Below are positions 34,807 to 44,255 of a stretch of 64,000 nt of DNA, piece after piece. The position numbers and the translations under genes were made by a program. Source of the stretch: Planobispora longispora (GTDB taxonomy: Bacteria; Actinomycetota; Actinomycetes; Streptosporangiales; Streptosporangiaceae); the NCBI RefSeq assembly GCF_016863135.1, contig NZ_BOOH01000049.1, forward strand, positions 1 through 64,000, in the 5' to 3' direction. A model generated the notes under the pieces. That model did not search any database. It saw only the letters and a program-made list of their open reading frames with translations, and had not been told where the DNA came from. Position 1 is the stretch's first letter. Each line of letters begins with the position of its first letter.

Positions 34807-35609
34807 CAGACACTCTCCTCGAGGATGACCATGGCCTGCAGGAAGACCTCGACCTGCGCGGGGGACAACTCGGCGGACAGCGCCTCCAGCCACGCCCCGC
34901 CATCGGCGTCGCGCGGGCCGGGCTGAGGCGTGGCGGCGCCGGCCGGGGATCTGAGATCGCCGGGCATGTGCTCGACCATCGCCGCCGCCATCTCCCGGGG
35001 GATGTGGGCGGCCAGGTCGGCGGCGAGCGCGGGGACGCGGGGATCGTCGGAACCGGCGCCGGCCAGCTCGTCCAGGCGCGCGTACAGCGCGTGCACCCGG
35101 GCCAGGGCCTCCGGCTCGGTGAGCGGGCGCATCACCTCCAGCAGCCACTCCCGCTCGGCGGGGCCGGCCGTGGTGTCCATCAGCGCCAGCAGCTCCCGGT
35201 CGATCGCGGCGAACGCCGAGCCCCCGGCGGACAGGTCGCGCAGCGCCGCCGCCACGTCCGGGGAGACCGTCGAGTCGGGATGCAGGTCCGCCTCCGCCAG
35301 CAGCACGGCCAGCCGGGCCCGCCGCAACGCGATCGCCTCCTGCTGCCTGGCCAGGTCGGCGTCCAGCTCCGCCAGCACCTCGCGCAGCTCCTTGCCCCGG
35401 TCGTCGGCGAGCACGTCGCGGATCTCGTCCAGGGACAGGCCCAGCTCGGCCAGTCTCCGCACCCGCGCCAGCATGACCGCGTCCCGGAGCCGGTACTCCC
35501 GGTAGCCGTTGGACAGCCGTACCGGCTCGGGGAGGAGACCCAGGTGGTGGTAGTGGCGCACGGTCCGGGTGGACACCCCGACCAGCGCGGCGAGTTCGCC
35601 GATCCGCAT
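34806..35609 (-). CDS. MerR-family transcriptional regulator
   Basis: A 267-residue regulator. The N-terminal winged helix is typical: MRIGELAALVGVSTRTVRHYHHLGLLPEP, then GYREYRLRDAVMLARVRRLAELGLSLDEI. A coiled helix (LREVLAELDADLARQQEAIALRRARLAVLLAEA) provides dimerisation. The C-terminal effector domain of about 150 residues is larger than in metal sensors and lacks a clear cysteine ligand set, so it probably senses an organic ligand. The ATG is the first residue of the family motif. It overlaps the membrane protein gene by one base. Confidence 0.88.
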   Translation of the reverse strand: MRIGELAALVGVSTRTVRHYHHLGLLPEPVRLSNGYREYRLRDAVMLARVRRLAELGLSLDEIRDVLADDRGKELREVLAELDADLARQQEAIALRRARLAVLLAEADLHPDSTVSPDVAAALRDLSAGGSAFAAIDRELLALMDTTAGPAEREWLLEVMRPLTEPEALARVHALYARLDELAGAGSDDPRVPALAADLAAHIPREMAAAMVEHMPGDLRSPAGAATPQPGPRDADGGAWLEALSAELSPAQVEVFLQAMVILEESV

Positions 35610-35631
35610 GCCCCCATTAGAAACGTTGACG

Positions 35632-36525
35632 CTACGGCAAGGTCAAACCGGCCGCGGGATGCCTGACCTCGTGCTCCGTCCGGGAGCCGCACCGGGCGAG
35701 CTCCTCCTCGGAGAGCACGAGACCGGCCGCGGCGGCCGAGTCGCGGATCGACCCGGGCCGGCTGGCGCCGGGGATCGGGATGACCACCGGCGACAGCGAC
35801 AGCAGCCAGGCCAGGCACACGCGCTGGGGGCTCACGCCGCGCTCGCGGGCGATCTCGTGGAACGGCGTCCGGGGACCCGGGCTCGCGAAGGGGCCGTCCA
35901 GCGAGCTGCGGGAGACGCCGCCGAGCGGGCTCCACGGCAGGAACGCCAGCCCGAGCCCGGCGCAGAGCCGCAGCTGCGGTTCGTCGTCGCGCACGGCCGG
36001 CGAGAAACGGTTCTGCACGGACACCAGCCGGTCGCCGAGGATCTCCCGGGCGAGCAGGATCTGTTCCACGGTCACGTTGGACACGCCCGCCATCCGGATC
36101 TTGCCCTCGTCCAGCAGGTCGCGCAGGGCGCCGACGGAGTCCTCCCACGGCACCGCCGGGTCGGGTTTGTGGAGCTGGTAGAGGTCGACGGCCTCGACGC
36201 CGAGCCGCCGCAGCGAGCCCTCGCAGGCCCGCTTGAGGTGGCCGGGGGCGCCGTTCACGGTCCAGGAGCCGTCGCCCGGCCGCCCGCGCCCGCCCTTGGT
36301 GGCGATCATGACCTCGCGGGCGAAGGGCGCGAGCAGCTCCTCGTTGTGGCCCGTCTCGCCGGCGTGCCAGTGGTAGGAGTCGGCGGTGTCGATCAGCGTG
36401 ACCCCGGCGTCGAGCGCGGCGCGGACGGTCTCCAGCGCCCGCTCCCTGTCCGGGCGGCCCTCGATCGACAGCGGCATGGCGCCCAGCCCGATGGGACTCA
36501 CCCCGACATTTCCGATCATGCGCAT
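35632..36525 (-). CDS. Aldo/keto reductase family oxidoreductase
   Basis: A 297-residue NADPH-dependent reductase with the TIM-barrel catalytic set visible: D and Y in LIDTADSYHWH (~45-55), K in VMIATKGGRG (~76), and H in DLYQLHKPDP (~117). NADP-binding blocks GVSNVTVEQI, PLGG and PIPGASRPGSI follow. It overlaps the preceding epimerase gene by ten bases. Two ATGs fit: 36525, or 36519, which makes an ATGA overlap. It forms a two-gene unit with that epimerase, divergent from a LysR gene, so both probably act on a sugar or carbonyl substrate under LysR control. Confidence 0.9.
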   Translation of the reverse strand: MRMIGNVGVSPIGLGAMPLSIEGRPDRERALETVRAALDAGVTLIDTADSYHWHAGETGHNEELLAPFAREVMIATKGGRGRPGDGSWTVNGAPGHLKRACEGSLRRLGVEAVDLYQLHKPDPAVPWEDSVGALRDLLDEGKIRMAGVSNVTVEQILLAREILGDRLVSVQNRFSPAVRDDEPQLRLCAGLGLAFLPWSPLGGVSRSSLDGPFASPGPRTPFHEIARERGVSPQRVCLAWLLSLSPVVIPIPGASRPGSIRDSAAAAGLVLSEEELARCGSRTEHEVRHPAAGLTLP

Positions 36526-37358
36526 GCCACGGCCTCCGGCAGCCAGTCCTCGACGCGGGAGAAGCGGAAGCCGAGCCCGGTGGCGCGGCCGTTGTCCATC
36601 GCGTAGTAGCGGTCGAAGGAGTAGGGCGACTCACCGGCCTGGTAGACCGGTGAGCCGCCCACCTGGGCGGCGATCGCCTCGCACAGGGCGTACACGTCGA
36701 GCTCACCGTGTGAGCAGGCGTTCACCGGGCCGGTGAAGCGGGCCCGCGCGGCCCACTCCAGCACCTCGGCGATCTCCCTGTCGCCGATGAAGCTCGCCGG
36801 TTTCGCGGCCGGGTGAACGCCTATCGGACGCCCCCGGCCGATGCGCTCCACGTAGTGGGCCAGCCGCCCGGTGAAGTCCCGCCCGCCGAGCACGTGGCCG
36901 CTGCGCACGCTGACGAAGTCGAACACGGGGTCCCGGGCGAACACCGCCTCGGCCTGCCGCTTGCCCTCGCCGTACGGCAGGCCGTCGCTGCTCCGCCGTA
37001 CGGGCCAGGACAGCGGGTCCACGCTCTCCTCGGCCGCGGGCCGCGCGTGGTCCAGGTCGGCGTAGACCTCGACGGTGGAGGTCATGACGTACCTGCCGGT
37101 CCGGCCGCCGAACACCTCGCGGGCGATCCGCGCCTGCTCGGGGGTGTAGCACGCCTGGTCGACGACCACGTCGAAGGTCCGGCCGCCCAGGGCTTCCAGC
37201 AGCGACCCGCGGGAGTCCCGGTCGGCGACCAGGTGCCGGGCGCCGGCCGGGGGCCTCGACCCGCGGGTGATCACCGTGACGTCGGCGGAGGCCGACAGGG
37301 ATCGCACGAGGTGGCGGCCGAAGTAACGGCTGCCGCCGATGACGCAAACGTTTCTCAT
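36516..37358 (-). CDS. NAD-dependent epimerase/dehydratase-like protein
   Basis: A 280-residue extended short-chain dehydrogenase. The nucleotide motif CVIGGSRYFGRHLVRSL opens the protein at residues ~5-21 (GGxxxxG form). DVVVDQACYTPEQ and YVMTSTVEVYAD give the core strands. The usual YxxxK is represented by YGEGKRQAE at about residue 128. Later PASFIGDREIAEVLEWAA and PVNACSHGELDVYALCEAI are typical of atypical epimerases. It is first of two genes with an aldo/keto reductase. Its substrate is unknown. Only 72 bases separate it from the divergent LysR start, and that gap is filled with symmetric repeats. Confidence 0.85.
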   Translation of the reverse strand: MRNVCVIGGSRYFGRHLVRSLSASADVTVITRGSRPPAGARHLVADRDSRGSLLEALGGRTFDVVVDQACYTPEQARIAREVFGGRTGRYVMTSTVEVYADLDHARPAAEESVDPLSWPVRRSSDGLPYGEGKRQAEAVFARDPVFDFVSVRSGHVLGGRDFTGRLAHYVERIGRGRPIGVHPAAKPASFIGDREIAEVLEWAARARFTGPVNACSHGELDVYALCEAIAAQVGGSPVYQAGESPYSFDRYYAMDNGRATGLGFRFSRVEDWLPEAVACA

Positions 37359-37381
37359 GGGGCACCAGCCTGCTCGCCCGG

Positions 37382-37422
37382 CGCTTTAAGCAGAAGTAGT
37401 AACCTGCTTAACTCGCTTTAAG
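37382..37422. promoter_or_regulatory. LysR operator region between epimerase and lysR genes
   Basis: An inverted repeat TTAAGCAG (37386-37393) / CTGCTTAA (37404-37411) lies inside a direct repeat of CGCTTTAAG at 37382-37390 and 37414-37422. The direct copies start 32 bases apart, three helical turns, so a tetrameric LysR protein could bind all on one face. The second copy overlaps the lysR ribosome site. Confidence 0.55.
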
Positions 37423-37430
37423 GAGAACTG

Positions 37431-38321
37431 ATGATCGATGTCGCCCGCCTGCGCGTCCTGCGGGAGGTCGCCCGGCACGGCAGCTTCAGCGGGGCCGCCG
37501 CGGCGCTGCTGTTCACCCCCTCGGCGGTCTCCCAGCACATCTCCGCCCTGGAGCGGACCCTCGGCGTCCCGGTGGTCGAGCGCAGCACCCGCGGCGTGAC
37601 GCTCACCGAGTCCGGGCGGCTGCTCGTGGAGTCAGCCGACACGATCTTCGCCGAGCTGCGGCACGCCCGCGAGCGGATCGACCGGCTGGCGACCGGGCGC
37701 ACCAGGCTGACCGTCGCCACCTTCACCAGCGGCGGCCGCCGGCTGCTGCCGGACGCGCTCCGCCGGTTCGTCGCCGGGCATCCGGAGGTCGAGGTCAACG
37801 TCGTGGAGGCCGAGCCCGAGGAGAGCCTGCCCATGGTCCGCGAGGGGCGGGCCGATCTCGCCCTGGCCTACCACTTCGACGGGCCGCTCCCGTCGGCCGG
37901 CGGCCTGGAGTGGACGCCGGTGATGGAGGACCCGATGTCGGCCGCGCTGCCCGCCGGGCATCCGCTCGCCGGTCGGGAGAGCGTCGATCTCGCCGAACTG
38001 GCCGCCGACCCGTGGGTCATCGGCTGCAGCAAGACCGAGGCGTTCCTGCGCAGGTACGCGGCGCAGGCCGGGTTCGAGCTGAAGGTGGCGGGCAGCACCA
38101 CCGACTACTTCTTCGCGCAGGCGCTCGTGGCCTCCGGGCTGGGGGTCGGCCTCATCCCCCGGCTCGGTCTGGATCCCTCGGCGGCCGACGCCGTCCTGGT
38201 GCCGGTCAGCCCGCCGCGTCCGGCCCGGTACGTGGGGATCGCCGTCGCGGGAACGCGCCGCTCACCGCTGGCCGACGCCGTCGGCGAGGCGCTGCGGCAG
38301 GCCGCCGCGGCCGTACGGTGA
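37431..38321 (+). CDS. LysR-family transcriptional regulator
   Basis: A 296-residue LysR-type regulator. The helix-turn-helix covers residues ~3-62 (LRVLREVARHGSFSGAAAALLFTPSAVSQHISALERTLG). The effector domain starts near residue 88 (RLTVATFTSGGRRLLPDALRRF) with the usual two lobes. The ATG has AAGGAG seven bases ahead. It is divergent from the epimerase-aldo/keto reductase pair and is their likely regulator, acting at the repeats in the 72-base gap. It converges with the acyl-CoA dehydrogenase gene. Confidence 0.9.
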   Translation: MIDVARLRVLREVARHGSFSGAAAALLFTPSAVSQHISALERTLGVPVVERSTRGVTLTESGRLLVESADTIFAELRHARERIDRLATGRTRLTVATFTSGGRRLLPDALRRFVAGHPEVEVNVVEAEPEESLPMVREGRADLALAYHFDGPLPSAGGLEWTPVMEDPMSAALPAGHPLAGRESVDLAELAADPWVIGCSKTEAFLRRYAAQAGFELKVAGSTTDYFFAQALVASGLGVGLIPRLGLDPSAADAVLVPVSPPRPARYVGIAVAGTRRSPLADAVGEALRQAAAAVR

Positions 38322-38367
38322 GCGCGCCGGCGTCGACGCCGCCCTCATCGGCCCGCCCGTCTCCGGG

Positions 38368-39522
38368 TCAGAGGTCGCCGAGGCCGAGCTGGCGGGCGAT
38401 CAGCATGCGCTGGACCTCGCTCGTGCCCTCGCCGACCTCCAGGATCTTGGCGTCCCGGTAGAAGCGGCCCACCGGGTACTCGTTCATGAAGCCGTACCCG
38501 CCGAAGATCTGGGTGGCGTCGCGGGCGTTGTCCATCGCGGCGTTGGAGGAGACCAGCTTGGCGATGGCCGCCTCCTTCTTGAACGGCTCGCCGGCCAGCA
38601 TCTTCTCCGCCGCGTGGTAGTAGGCCAGGCGGGCGGTGTGGGTGCGGACCTCCATGTCGGCGATCTTGAACTGGATGGCCTGGTAGTGGCCGATCGGGTG
38701 GCCGAACGCCTGGCGCTCGCGCACGTAGCGCAGGCACTCGTCCACGCAGCCCTGGGCCAGGCCGACCGAGAGCGCCGCGATCGCGATGCGGCCCTCGTCG
38801 AGGGTCTGCAGGAACTGCGCGTAGCCCCGGCCGCGCTCGCCGAGCAGGTTCTCGGCGGGCACCCGGCAGTCGGTGAAGGCCAGCTCGCGGGTGTCGGAGC
38901 AGTTCCAGCCGACCTTGGAGTACTTCTTGGCGACGGTGAACCCGGGCGTGCCCGCCGGGACCAGGATCGTGGAGATCTCGGGGCGGCCGTCGGCGCGCCG
39001 CCCGGTGATCGCGGCCACGCCGACGACGCCGGTGATGTCGGTGCCGGAGTTGGTGATGAACGCCTTCGAGCCGTTGATCACCCACTCGTTCCCGTCGAGC
39101 ACGGCCGTGGTGCGCATGCCGCCCGGCACGTCGGAGCCGCCGCCCGGCTCGGTCAGGCCGAAGGCGCCCAGCATCTCGCCGGTGGTCAGCTTCGGCAGCC
39201 ACTCGGCGCGCTGCTCGGCCGTGCCGAACCGGTAGATCGGCATGGCGCCCAGCGACACCGCGGCCTCCACCGTGATCGAGACGCTGGAGTCGACCCGGGC
39301 CAGTTCCTCCAGGGCCAGGCAGAGCGCGAAGTAGTCGCCGCCCATGCCGCCGTACTCCTCCGGGATGGGCAGGCCGAACAGGCCCATCTGGCCCATCTGG
39401 CGGACGATGTCGTAGGGGAACTCCTCGCGCTCGTACAGGTCGCCGATCACCGGGGCCACCACGTCGCGGGCGAACGCCTCGACGGTCTTGCGCAGGTCTT
39501 CGTACTCTTCGGTCAGCTTCAT
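38368..39522 (-). CDS. Acyl-CoA dehydrogenase (leucine/isovaleryl-CoA pathway)
   Basis: A 384-residue FAD enzyme that introduces the alpha-beta double bond in an acyl-CoA. Family signatures are LGAFGLTEPGGGSD (~120-133, FAD contact), GSKAFITNSGTDITG, and C-terminal QIFGGYGFMNEYPVGRFYRDAKILEVGEGTSEVQRML, whose EG-T segment holds the catalytic glutamate in most members. Context with HMG-CoA lyase and methylcrotonyl-CoA carboxylase makes isovaleryl-CoA the best substrate guess. Sequence alone does not separate it from short/branched-chain enzymes. It is the last gene of the four-gene minus-strand operon, 12 bases after the lyase gene. Confidence 0.9.
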   Translation of the reverse strand: MKLTEEYEDLRKTVEAFARDVVAPVIGDLYEREEFPYDIVRQMGQMGLFGLPIPEEYGGMGGDYFALCLALEELARVDSSVSITVEAAVSLGAMPIYRFGTAEQRAEWLPKLTTGEMLGAFGLTEPGGGSDVPGGMRTTAVLDGNEWVINGSKAFITNSGTDITGVVGVAAITGRRADGRPEISTILVPAGTPGFTVAKKYSKVGWNCSDTRELAFTDCRVPAENLLGERGRGYAQFLQTLDEGRIAIAALSVGLAQGCVDECLRYVRERQAFGHPIGHYQAIQFKIADMEVRTHTARLAYYHAAEKMLAGEPFKKEAAIAKLVSSNAAMDNARDATQIFGGYGFMNEYPVGRFYRDAKILEVGEGTSEVQRMLIARQLGLGDL

Positions 39523-39534
39523 GGGTTCGAACTC

Positions 39535-40452
39535 CTAGGAGAGGGCCTGGACGACCCGGGAGGGACTGGGGCGGCCGAGCCGGGCGGCCAGCCAGGCGCT
39601 GGTCTCCACCAGCGCGTCGAGGTTCAGGCCGGTCTCCACGCCGAGGCCGTGCAGCATCCAGACCAGGTCCTCGGTGGCGAGGTTGCCGGTGGCGCTCTCG
39701 GCGTACGGGCAGCCGCCGATCCCGCCGGTGGAGGCGTCCACCACGGTGACGCCCGCGCGCAGCGCCGCCAGCGTGTTGGCCAGGGCCTGGCCGTAGGTGT
39801 CGTGGAAGTGCACCGCCAGCCGGTCGGGGCCGCCGAACGCCTCGATCAGGGCGGTCACGTGCCCGGGGGTGCCGACGCCGATGGTGTCGCCGAGCGAGAG
39901 CTCGTAGCAGCCGAGGTCGAGCAGCCTGCGCCCGACCTCGACGACCTGGGCGACCGGGGTCGGCCCCTCCCAGGGGTCGCCGAAGCACATCGAGACGTAC
40001 GCCCTGACCTTCAGCCCGTGCTCCAGCGCCCGCGCGACGACCGGCGCGAACATCTCGAACTGCGAGTCGAGCGAGCGGTTGAGGTTCTTGGCGGCGAACG
40101 TCTCGGTGGCGCTGCCGAAGATCGCGATCTCGGTGACGCCGTGTTCGAGCGCCCGGTCGAGCCCGCGCTCGTTGGGCACGAGCACCGGGTAGCGGACCCC
40201 GGGGACCCGCTCCATCGACGTCAGCAGCTCGGCGGCGTCGGCCAGCTGCGGCACCCACTTCGGGTGGACGAAGCTCGTCGCCTCGATCACCCGGTGCCCG
40301 GCCGCCGCCAGACGGGCCACGAACTCGGCCTTGACCTCGACGGGGATCACCGCGGACTCGTTCTGCAGCCCGTCGCGCGGCCCGACCTCGTAGACCGTGA
40401 CCCGCTCCGGCAGGCCCTCCATCCGGTACGGCTTGCGCGTCACGCCTTCCAT
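39535..40452 (-). CDS. Hydroxymethylglutaryl-CoA lyase
   Basis: A 305-residue HMGL-like TIM-barrel enzyme that cleaves HMG-CoA to acetyl-CoA and acetoacetate, the last step of leucine breakdown. EVGPRDGLQNE (~22-32) carries the metal-binding aspartate and catalytic arginine, SFVHPKWVPQLADA the next block, LSLGDTIGVGTP a barrel strand, and AVHFHDTYGQALAN the HxH metal ligands. VDASTGGIGGCPYAESATGNLATEDL supplies the catalytic cysteine loop. I keep the ATG at 40452 because GGAGG precedes it; an internal ATG at 40422 is close to the usual family N-terminus. It sits between the carboxylase alpha subunit and the dehydrogenase. Confidence 0.95.
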   Translation of the reverse strand: MEGVTRKPYRMEGLPERVTVYEVGPRDGLQNESAVIPVEVKAEFVARLAAAGHRVIEATSFVHPKWVPQLADAAELLTSMERVPGVRYPVLVPNERGLDRALEHGVTEIAIFGSATETFAAKNLNRSLDSQFEMFAPVVARALEHGLKVRAYVSMCFGDPWEGPTPVAQVVEVGRRLLDLGCYELSLGDTIGVGTPGHVTALIEAFGGPDRLAVHFHDTYGQALANTLAALRAGVTVVDASTGGIGGCPYAESATGNLATEDLVWMLHGLGVETGLNLDALVETSAWLAARLGRPSPSRVVQALS

Positions 40453-40507
40453 CCGGCCCTCCGTCCGATCCCTCGTCCGGTACGGCTCCCGCCGCGCGTC
40501 CCGGCCA

Positions 40508-42502
40508 TCACGCCTCCCCGTCCCGCCGGACGACGGCCAGGACCGCGTCCATGTCGACCGCCTGCCCGGCGCGGACCGGCAGTTCGGCGACCACGCCCGC
40601 GACGAGGGCGGTCACGGTGTGCTCCATCTTCATCGCCTCGACGATGACCAGCGGCTGGCCCTCCTCGACGCGGTCCCCGGCCGCCGCCTTCACCACGAGC
40701 ACGGTGCCGGGCATCGGGCTGCGGACCACGCCGTCCCCGGCCCCGGCCGCGCCCGCCCGGTCCCCGGGGTCGCCCAGGTGGTGACGGGTGAGCGCCCAGG
40801 CCTTCCCGTCGCGGCCGAGCCAGACCGCGTCGCCGTCGCGGGCGACCGCGTAGCGCCGCCGTACCCCGTCGAGGGTGACGAGCAGCGCCGACCCGTCTTC
40901 CTCCAGCCGCGCCCGTACGGTCCTGCCCGCTCCGGGTTCCGTGCCGTCTGCGCTCTCACCCGCGGGCAGCAGGACCTCGGCGCCGGAGGCGGGCAGCCCG
41001 CGCACGCCGATCCCGGCCACGCCGTCGCGGCTCTCCAGGCGCCAGGCGGTCCAGGCCGCCGGGGAGCCGGGCCGCCAGCCGTCGGGGACGTCCCACGGGT
41101 CGGCCGGGGCGGCGGGCGCCCGCTCGTGCTGGAGGAGCAGGGCCGCGGCGGCCAGGACGTCCTCGGGGGTCGAGGCGCCGGGGACCAGCTCGTCGAGGCG
41201 GCGCTCGACGAGGCCGGTGTCGAGGTCGCCGGCGACCACCTCAGGGTGGGTGACCAGCGCGCGGAGGAAGGCGATGTTCGTCGTCACGCCCAGGACGGTC
41301 GTCGCGGCGAGGGCGTCGTCGAGGGTGCGCAGCGCGCTCGCGCGGTCGGGGCCCCAGGCGATGACCTTCGACAGCATGGGGTCGTAGTCACTGCCGACCG
41401 TCCCCCCGACCGCGAGGCTGGAGTCGACGCGGACCTCGGGGGCGGCGGGTTCCTGGAGGGCGAGGATGCGGCCGCCGGTGGGCAGGAAGCCGCGGGCGGG
41501 GTCCTCGGCGTAGACGCGGGCCTCGACGGAGTGGCCGCGGAGCCGCACCTCGTCCTGGGCGAGCGGGAGCGGCTCGCCCGCCGCCACCCGCAGCTGGAGC
41601 TCCACCAGGTCCAGGCCGGTGACCATCTCGGTGACCGGGTGCTCGACCTGCAGGCGGGTGTTCATCTCCATGAAGTAGTAGTCGGCCGTGGAGCCCTGGA
41701 CGATGAACTCCACCGTCCCGGCGCCGACGTAGCCGACGGACCGGGCCGCCTCCACCGCGGCGGCGCCCATCCGGGCCCGGGTCCCGGCGTCGAGGAGCGG
41801 CGAGGGCGCCTCCTCGATGATCTTCTGGTGGCGGCGCTGCAGGCTGCACTCGCGCTCACCCAGGTGGATGACGTTGCCGTGGGCGTCGGCCAGGACCTGG
41901 ATCTCGATGTGCCGGGGGTTCTCCACGAACCGCTCGACCAGCAGGGTCGCGTCGCCGAACGCGGCGGCGGCCGTACGGCGGGCGGACTCCAGCGCGTCCG
42001 GCAGCTCGGCGGCGGAGCGGACCAGCACCATGCCCTTGCCGCCGCCGCCCGCCGACGGCTTGATCAGCGCGGGGAAGCCGATGTCGGCGGTGAGCAGGTC
42101 GTCGTCCGGCTCGGCCGCGCCGGGGACCACCGGCACCCCGGCCGCCGCGACGGTCGCCTTGGCGCGGATCTTGTCGCCCATGGCCTCGATGGCCTCCGGC
42201 GGCGGCCCGACGAAGACCAGGCCGGCCTCGGCGCAGCGCCGGGCGAAGGCGGTGTTCTCCGCCAGGAAGCCGTACCCGGGGTGGACGGCCTGCGCGCCGG
42301 TGGCCGCGGCGGCCTCGATGACGGCCTCGATGTCGAGGTAGCCGCCGGCGAGCCGGACCGCGACGTCGGCCTCGCGGGCGTGCCGGGCCCCGGCGTCGGC
42401 GTCGCTGCAGACGGCGACGGAGCGCACGCCCAGTCGCCGGAGGGTGCGGATGATCCGCAGGGCGATCTCGCCCCGGTTGGCGATGAGGACGGTGTGGAAC
42501 AT
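40508..42502 (-). CDS. Methylcrotonyl-CoA carboxylase alpha subunit (biotin carboxylase and carrier)
   Basis: About 664 residues, the usual length. The biotin carboxylase domain begins [31 protein letters not shown], with ATP-grasp loop [35 protein letters not shown] and [15 protein letters not shown] ~90-residue linking domain follows, then the biotinyl domain with EAMKMEH near residue 625. It joins the beta subunit encoded just upstream. The ATG at 42502 gives the standard N-terminus but has a poor ribosome site; ATG 42541, or GTG 42553 overlapping the beta-subunit stop, are real alternatives that would add 13-17 residues. Confidence 0.9.
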   Translation of the reverse strand: MFHTVLIANRGEIALRIIRTLRRLGVRSVAVCSDADAGARHAREADVAVRLAGGYLDIEAVIEAAAATGAQAVHPGYGFLAENTAFARRCAEAGLVFVGPPPEAIEAMGDKIRAKATVAAAGVPVVPGAAEPDDDLLTADIGFPALIKPSAGGGGKGMVLVRSAAELPDALESARRTAAAAFGDATLLVERFVENPRHIEIQVLADAHGNVIHLGERECSLQRRHQKIIEEAPSPLLDAGTRARMGAAAVEAARSVGYVGAGTVEFIVQGSTADYYFMEMNTRLQVEHPVTEMVTGLDLVELQLRVAAGEPLPLAQDEVRLRGHSVEARVYAEDPARGFLPTGGRILALQEPAAPEVRVDSSLAVGGTVGSDYDPMLSKVIAWGPDRASALRTLDDALAATTVLGVTTNIAFLRALVTHPEVVAGDLDTGLVERRLDELVPGASTPEDVLAAAALLLQHERAPAAPADPWDVPDGWRPGSPAAWTAWRLESRDGVAGIGVRGLPASGAEVLLPAGESADGTEPGAGRTVRARLEEDGSALLVTLDGVRRRYAVARDGDAVWLGRDGKAWALTRHHLGDPGDRAGAAGAGDGVVRSPMPGTVLVVKAAAGDRVEEGQPLVIVEAMKMEHTVTALVAGVVAELPVRAGQAVDMDAVLAVVRRDGEA

Positions 42503-42549
42503 CGCAGGTGAGCCCGGCAGGTGTGTCGTGGTCAGTGTCATGGTCGCGA

Positions 42550-44157
42550 TCACATCCGGAAGACGCCGTAGCCGACGGGGTCGAGGGGGGCGTTGGCCGA
42601 GGCGGACAGGGCCAGGCCCAGGACGGTGCGGGTGTCGAGCGGATCGATGACGCCGTCGTCCCACAGGCGGGCGGTGGAGTAGTAGGGGTTGCCCTGGTCC
42701 TCGTACTGCTCGCGGATGGGCCGCTTGAACTCCTCTTCCTCCTGCGCGCTCCAGGCGTCGCCGAGCTGGTCGCGGCGGACGGTGGCCAGCACGGTGGCGG
42801 CCTGCTCGCCGCCCATCACCGAGATGCGGGCGTTGGGCCACATCCACAGGAAGCGGGGCGAGTAGGCGCGCCCGGCCATGGCGTAGTTGCCCGCGCCGAA
42901 GGAGCCGCCGATGACGACGGTGAACTTGGGCACCCGGGCGCAGGAGACGGCGGTGACCATCTTGGCGCCGTGCTTGGCGATGCCCCCGGCCTCGTAGGCC
43001 CTGCCGACCATGAAGCCGCTGATGTTCTGCAGGAAGACCAGCGGGATGGAGCGGCGGTCGCACAGCTCGATGAAGTGCGCGCCCTTGAGCGCGGACTCGG
43101 CGAACAGGATGCCGTTGTTGGCGATGATCCCGACCGGGTGGCCGTGGATGCGGGCGAAGCCGGTGACGAGGGTGGAGCCGTACTCGGCCTTGAACTCGCC
43201 GAACCGGCTGCCGTCGACGACGCGGGCGATGACCTCGTGGACGTCGTACGGCGTGCGGGTGTCGGCGGGGACGATCCCGTACAGGTCGCGGGGGTCGTGC
43301 GCGGGCTCCTCCGAGGGCGCGCGCTCCCACGGCGCGGGCGGCCGGGGGCCGAGGGTCGAGACGATGTCGCGGACGATCCGCAGCGCGTGGGCGTCGTCCT
43401 CGGCCAGGTGGTCGGTGACGCCGCTGACCCGGGCGTGCAGGTCGCCGCCGCCCAGCTCCTCGGCGCTGACCTCCTCGCCGGTGGCGGCCTTCACCAGCGG
43501 CGGGCCGCCCAGGAAGATCGTGCCCTGGTTCCGCACGATGACGGCCTCGTCGCTCATCGCCGGGACGTAGGCGCCGCCCGCCGTGCAGGAGCCGAGGACC
43601 GCGGCGATCTGCGGGATGCCCCGCGCCGACATGGTCGCCTGGTTGTAGAAGATCCGGCCGAAGTGCTCTCGGTCCGGGAAGACCTCGTCCTGCCGGGGCA
43701 GGAACGCGCCGCCGGAGTCGACGAGGTAGACGCACGGCAGATTGTTGCGGAGGGCGACCTCCTGGGCCCGCAGGTGCTTCTTGACCGTGATCGGGTAGTA
43801 GGTGCCGCCCTTGACGGTGGCGTCGTTGGCGACGACCACGCACTCGCGCCCGGAGATCCGGCCGACGCCGGTGATGATCCCGGCGGCGGGGGCCTCGTCG
43901 CCGTACAGGCCGGTGGCGGCCAGCTGGGACAGCTCCAGGAACCGGGAGCCCGGGTCGAGCAGGGTGTCGACGCGGTCGCGGGGAAGGAGCTTCCCGCGCG
44001 AGACGTGCCGGGCCCGCGACTTCTCCGGGCCGCCCAGCGCGGCGGCCGCGACCCGCTCGCGCAGGTCGGCGACGAGCCGCTCGTTGGTCTCGGCGTTGGC
44101 CTTGAACGCCTCGCCGCCCGGGTCGCAGGTGCTCCGCAGCACCGGCCAGCCACCCAT
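42550..44157 (-). CDS. Methylcrotonyl-CoA carboxylase beta subunit (carboxyltransferase)
   Basis: A 535-residue carboxyltransferase. Blocks include [119 protein letters not shown] and [16 protein letters not shown]; the [14 protein letters not shown] form is typical of methylcrotonyl-CoA carboxylase. The ATG at 44157 has GGAGGGGG seven bases ahead, which decides it over the GTG at 44172. It is the first gene of the leucine-degradation operon, facing the TetR gene across two shared operator boxes. Confidence 0.93.
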   Translation of the reverse strand: MGGWPVLRSTCDPGGEAFKANAETNERLVADLRERVAAAALGGPEKSRARHVSRGKLLPRDRVDTLLDPGSRFLELSQLAATGLYGDEAPAAGIITGVGRISGRECVVVANDATVKGGTYYPITVKKHLRAQEVALRNNLPCVYLVDSGGAFLPRQDEVFPDREHFGRIFYNQATMSARGIPQIAAVLGSCTAGGAYVPAMSDEAVIVRNQGTIFLGGPPLVKAATGEEVSAEELGGGDLHARVSGVTDHLAEDDAHALRIVRDIVSTLGPRPPAPWERAPSEEPAHDPRDLYGIVPADTRTPYDVHEVIARVVDGSRFGEFKAEYGSTLVTGFARIHGHPVGIIANNGILFAESALKGAHFIELCDRRSIPLVFLQNISGFMVGRAYEAGGIAKHGAKMVTAVSCARVPKFTVVIGGSFGAGNYAMAGRAYSPRFLWMWPNARISVMGGEQAATVLATVRRDQLGDAWSAQEEEEFKRPIREQYEDQGNPYYSTARLWDDGVIDPLDTRTVLGLALSASANAPLDPVGYGVFRM

Positions 44158-44188
44158 GTGAGCCCCCTCCACCCGGCTCCGTTGCCGG

Positions 44189-44206
44189 GGTTAACGGTCA
44201 CTAACC
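44189..44206. promoter_or_regulatory. TetR box 1 of the leucine-degradation operon
   Basis: GGTTAACGGTCACTAACC, a dyad of GGTTA and TAACC around eight bases, lies 32 bases ahead of the carboxylase start. It shares GTTA-N8-TAAC with box 2. Confidence 0.65.
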
Positions 44207-44217
44207 CTGCCGTGGAT

Positions 44218-44233
44218 GTTAGTCATCATTAAC
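44218..44233. promoter_or_regulatory. TetR box 2, over the tetR promoter
   Basis: GTTAGTCATCATTAAC (GTTA-N8-TAAC) lies 29 bases after box 1 start to start. It overlaps where the -35 of tetR should be: a -10-like TACCAT sits at 44243-44248, seven bases before the GTG, suggesting a leaderless, autoregulated tetR message. Confidence 0.65.
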
Positions 44234-44255
44234 GTAACCGTCTACCATTCGAGAG

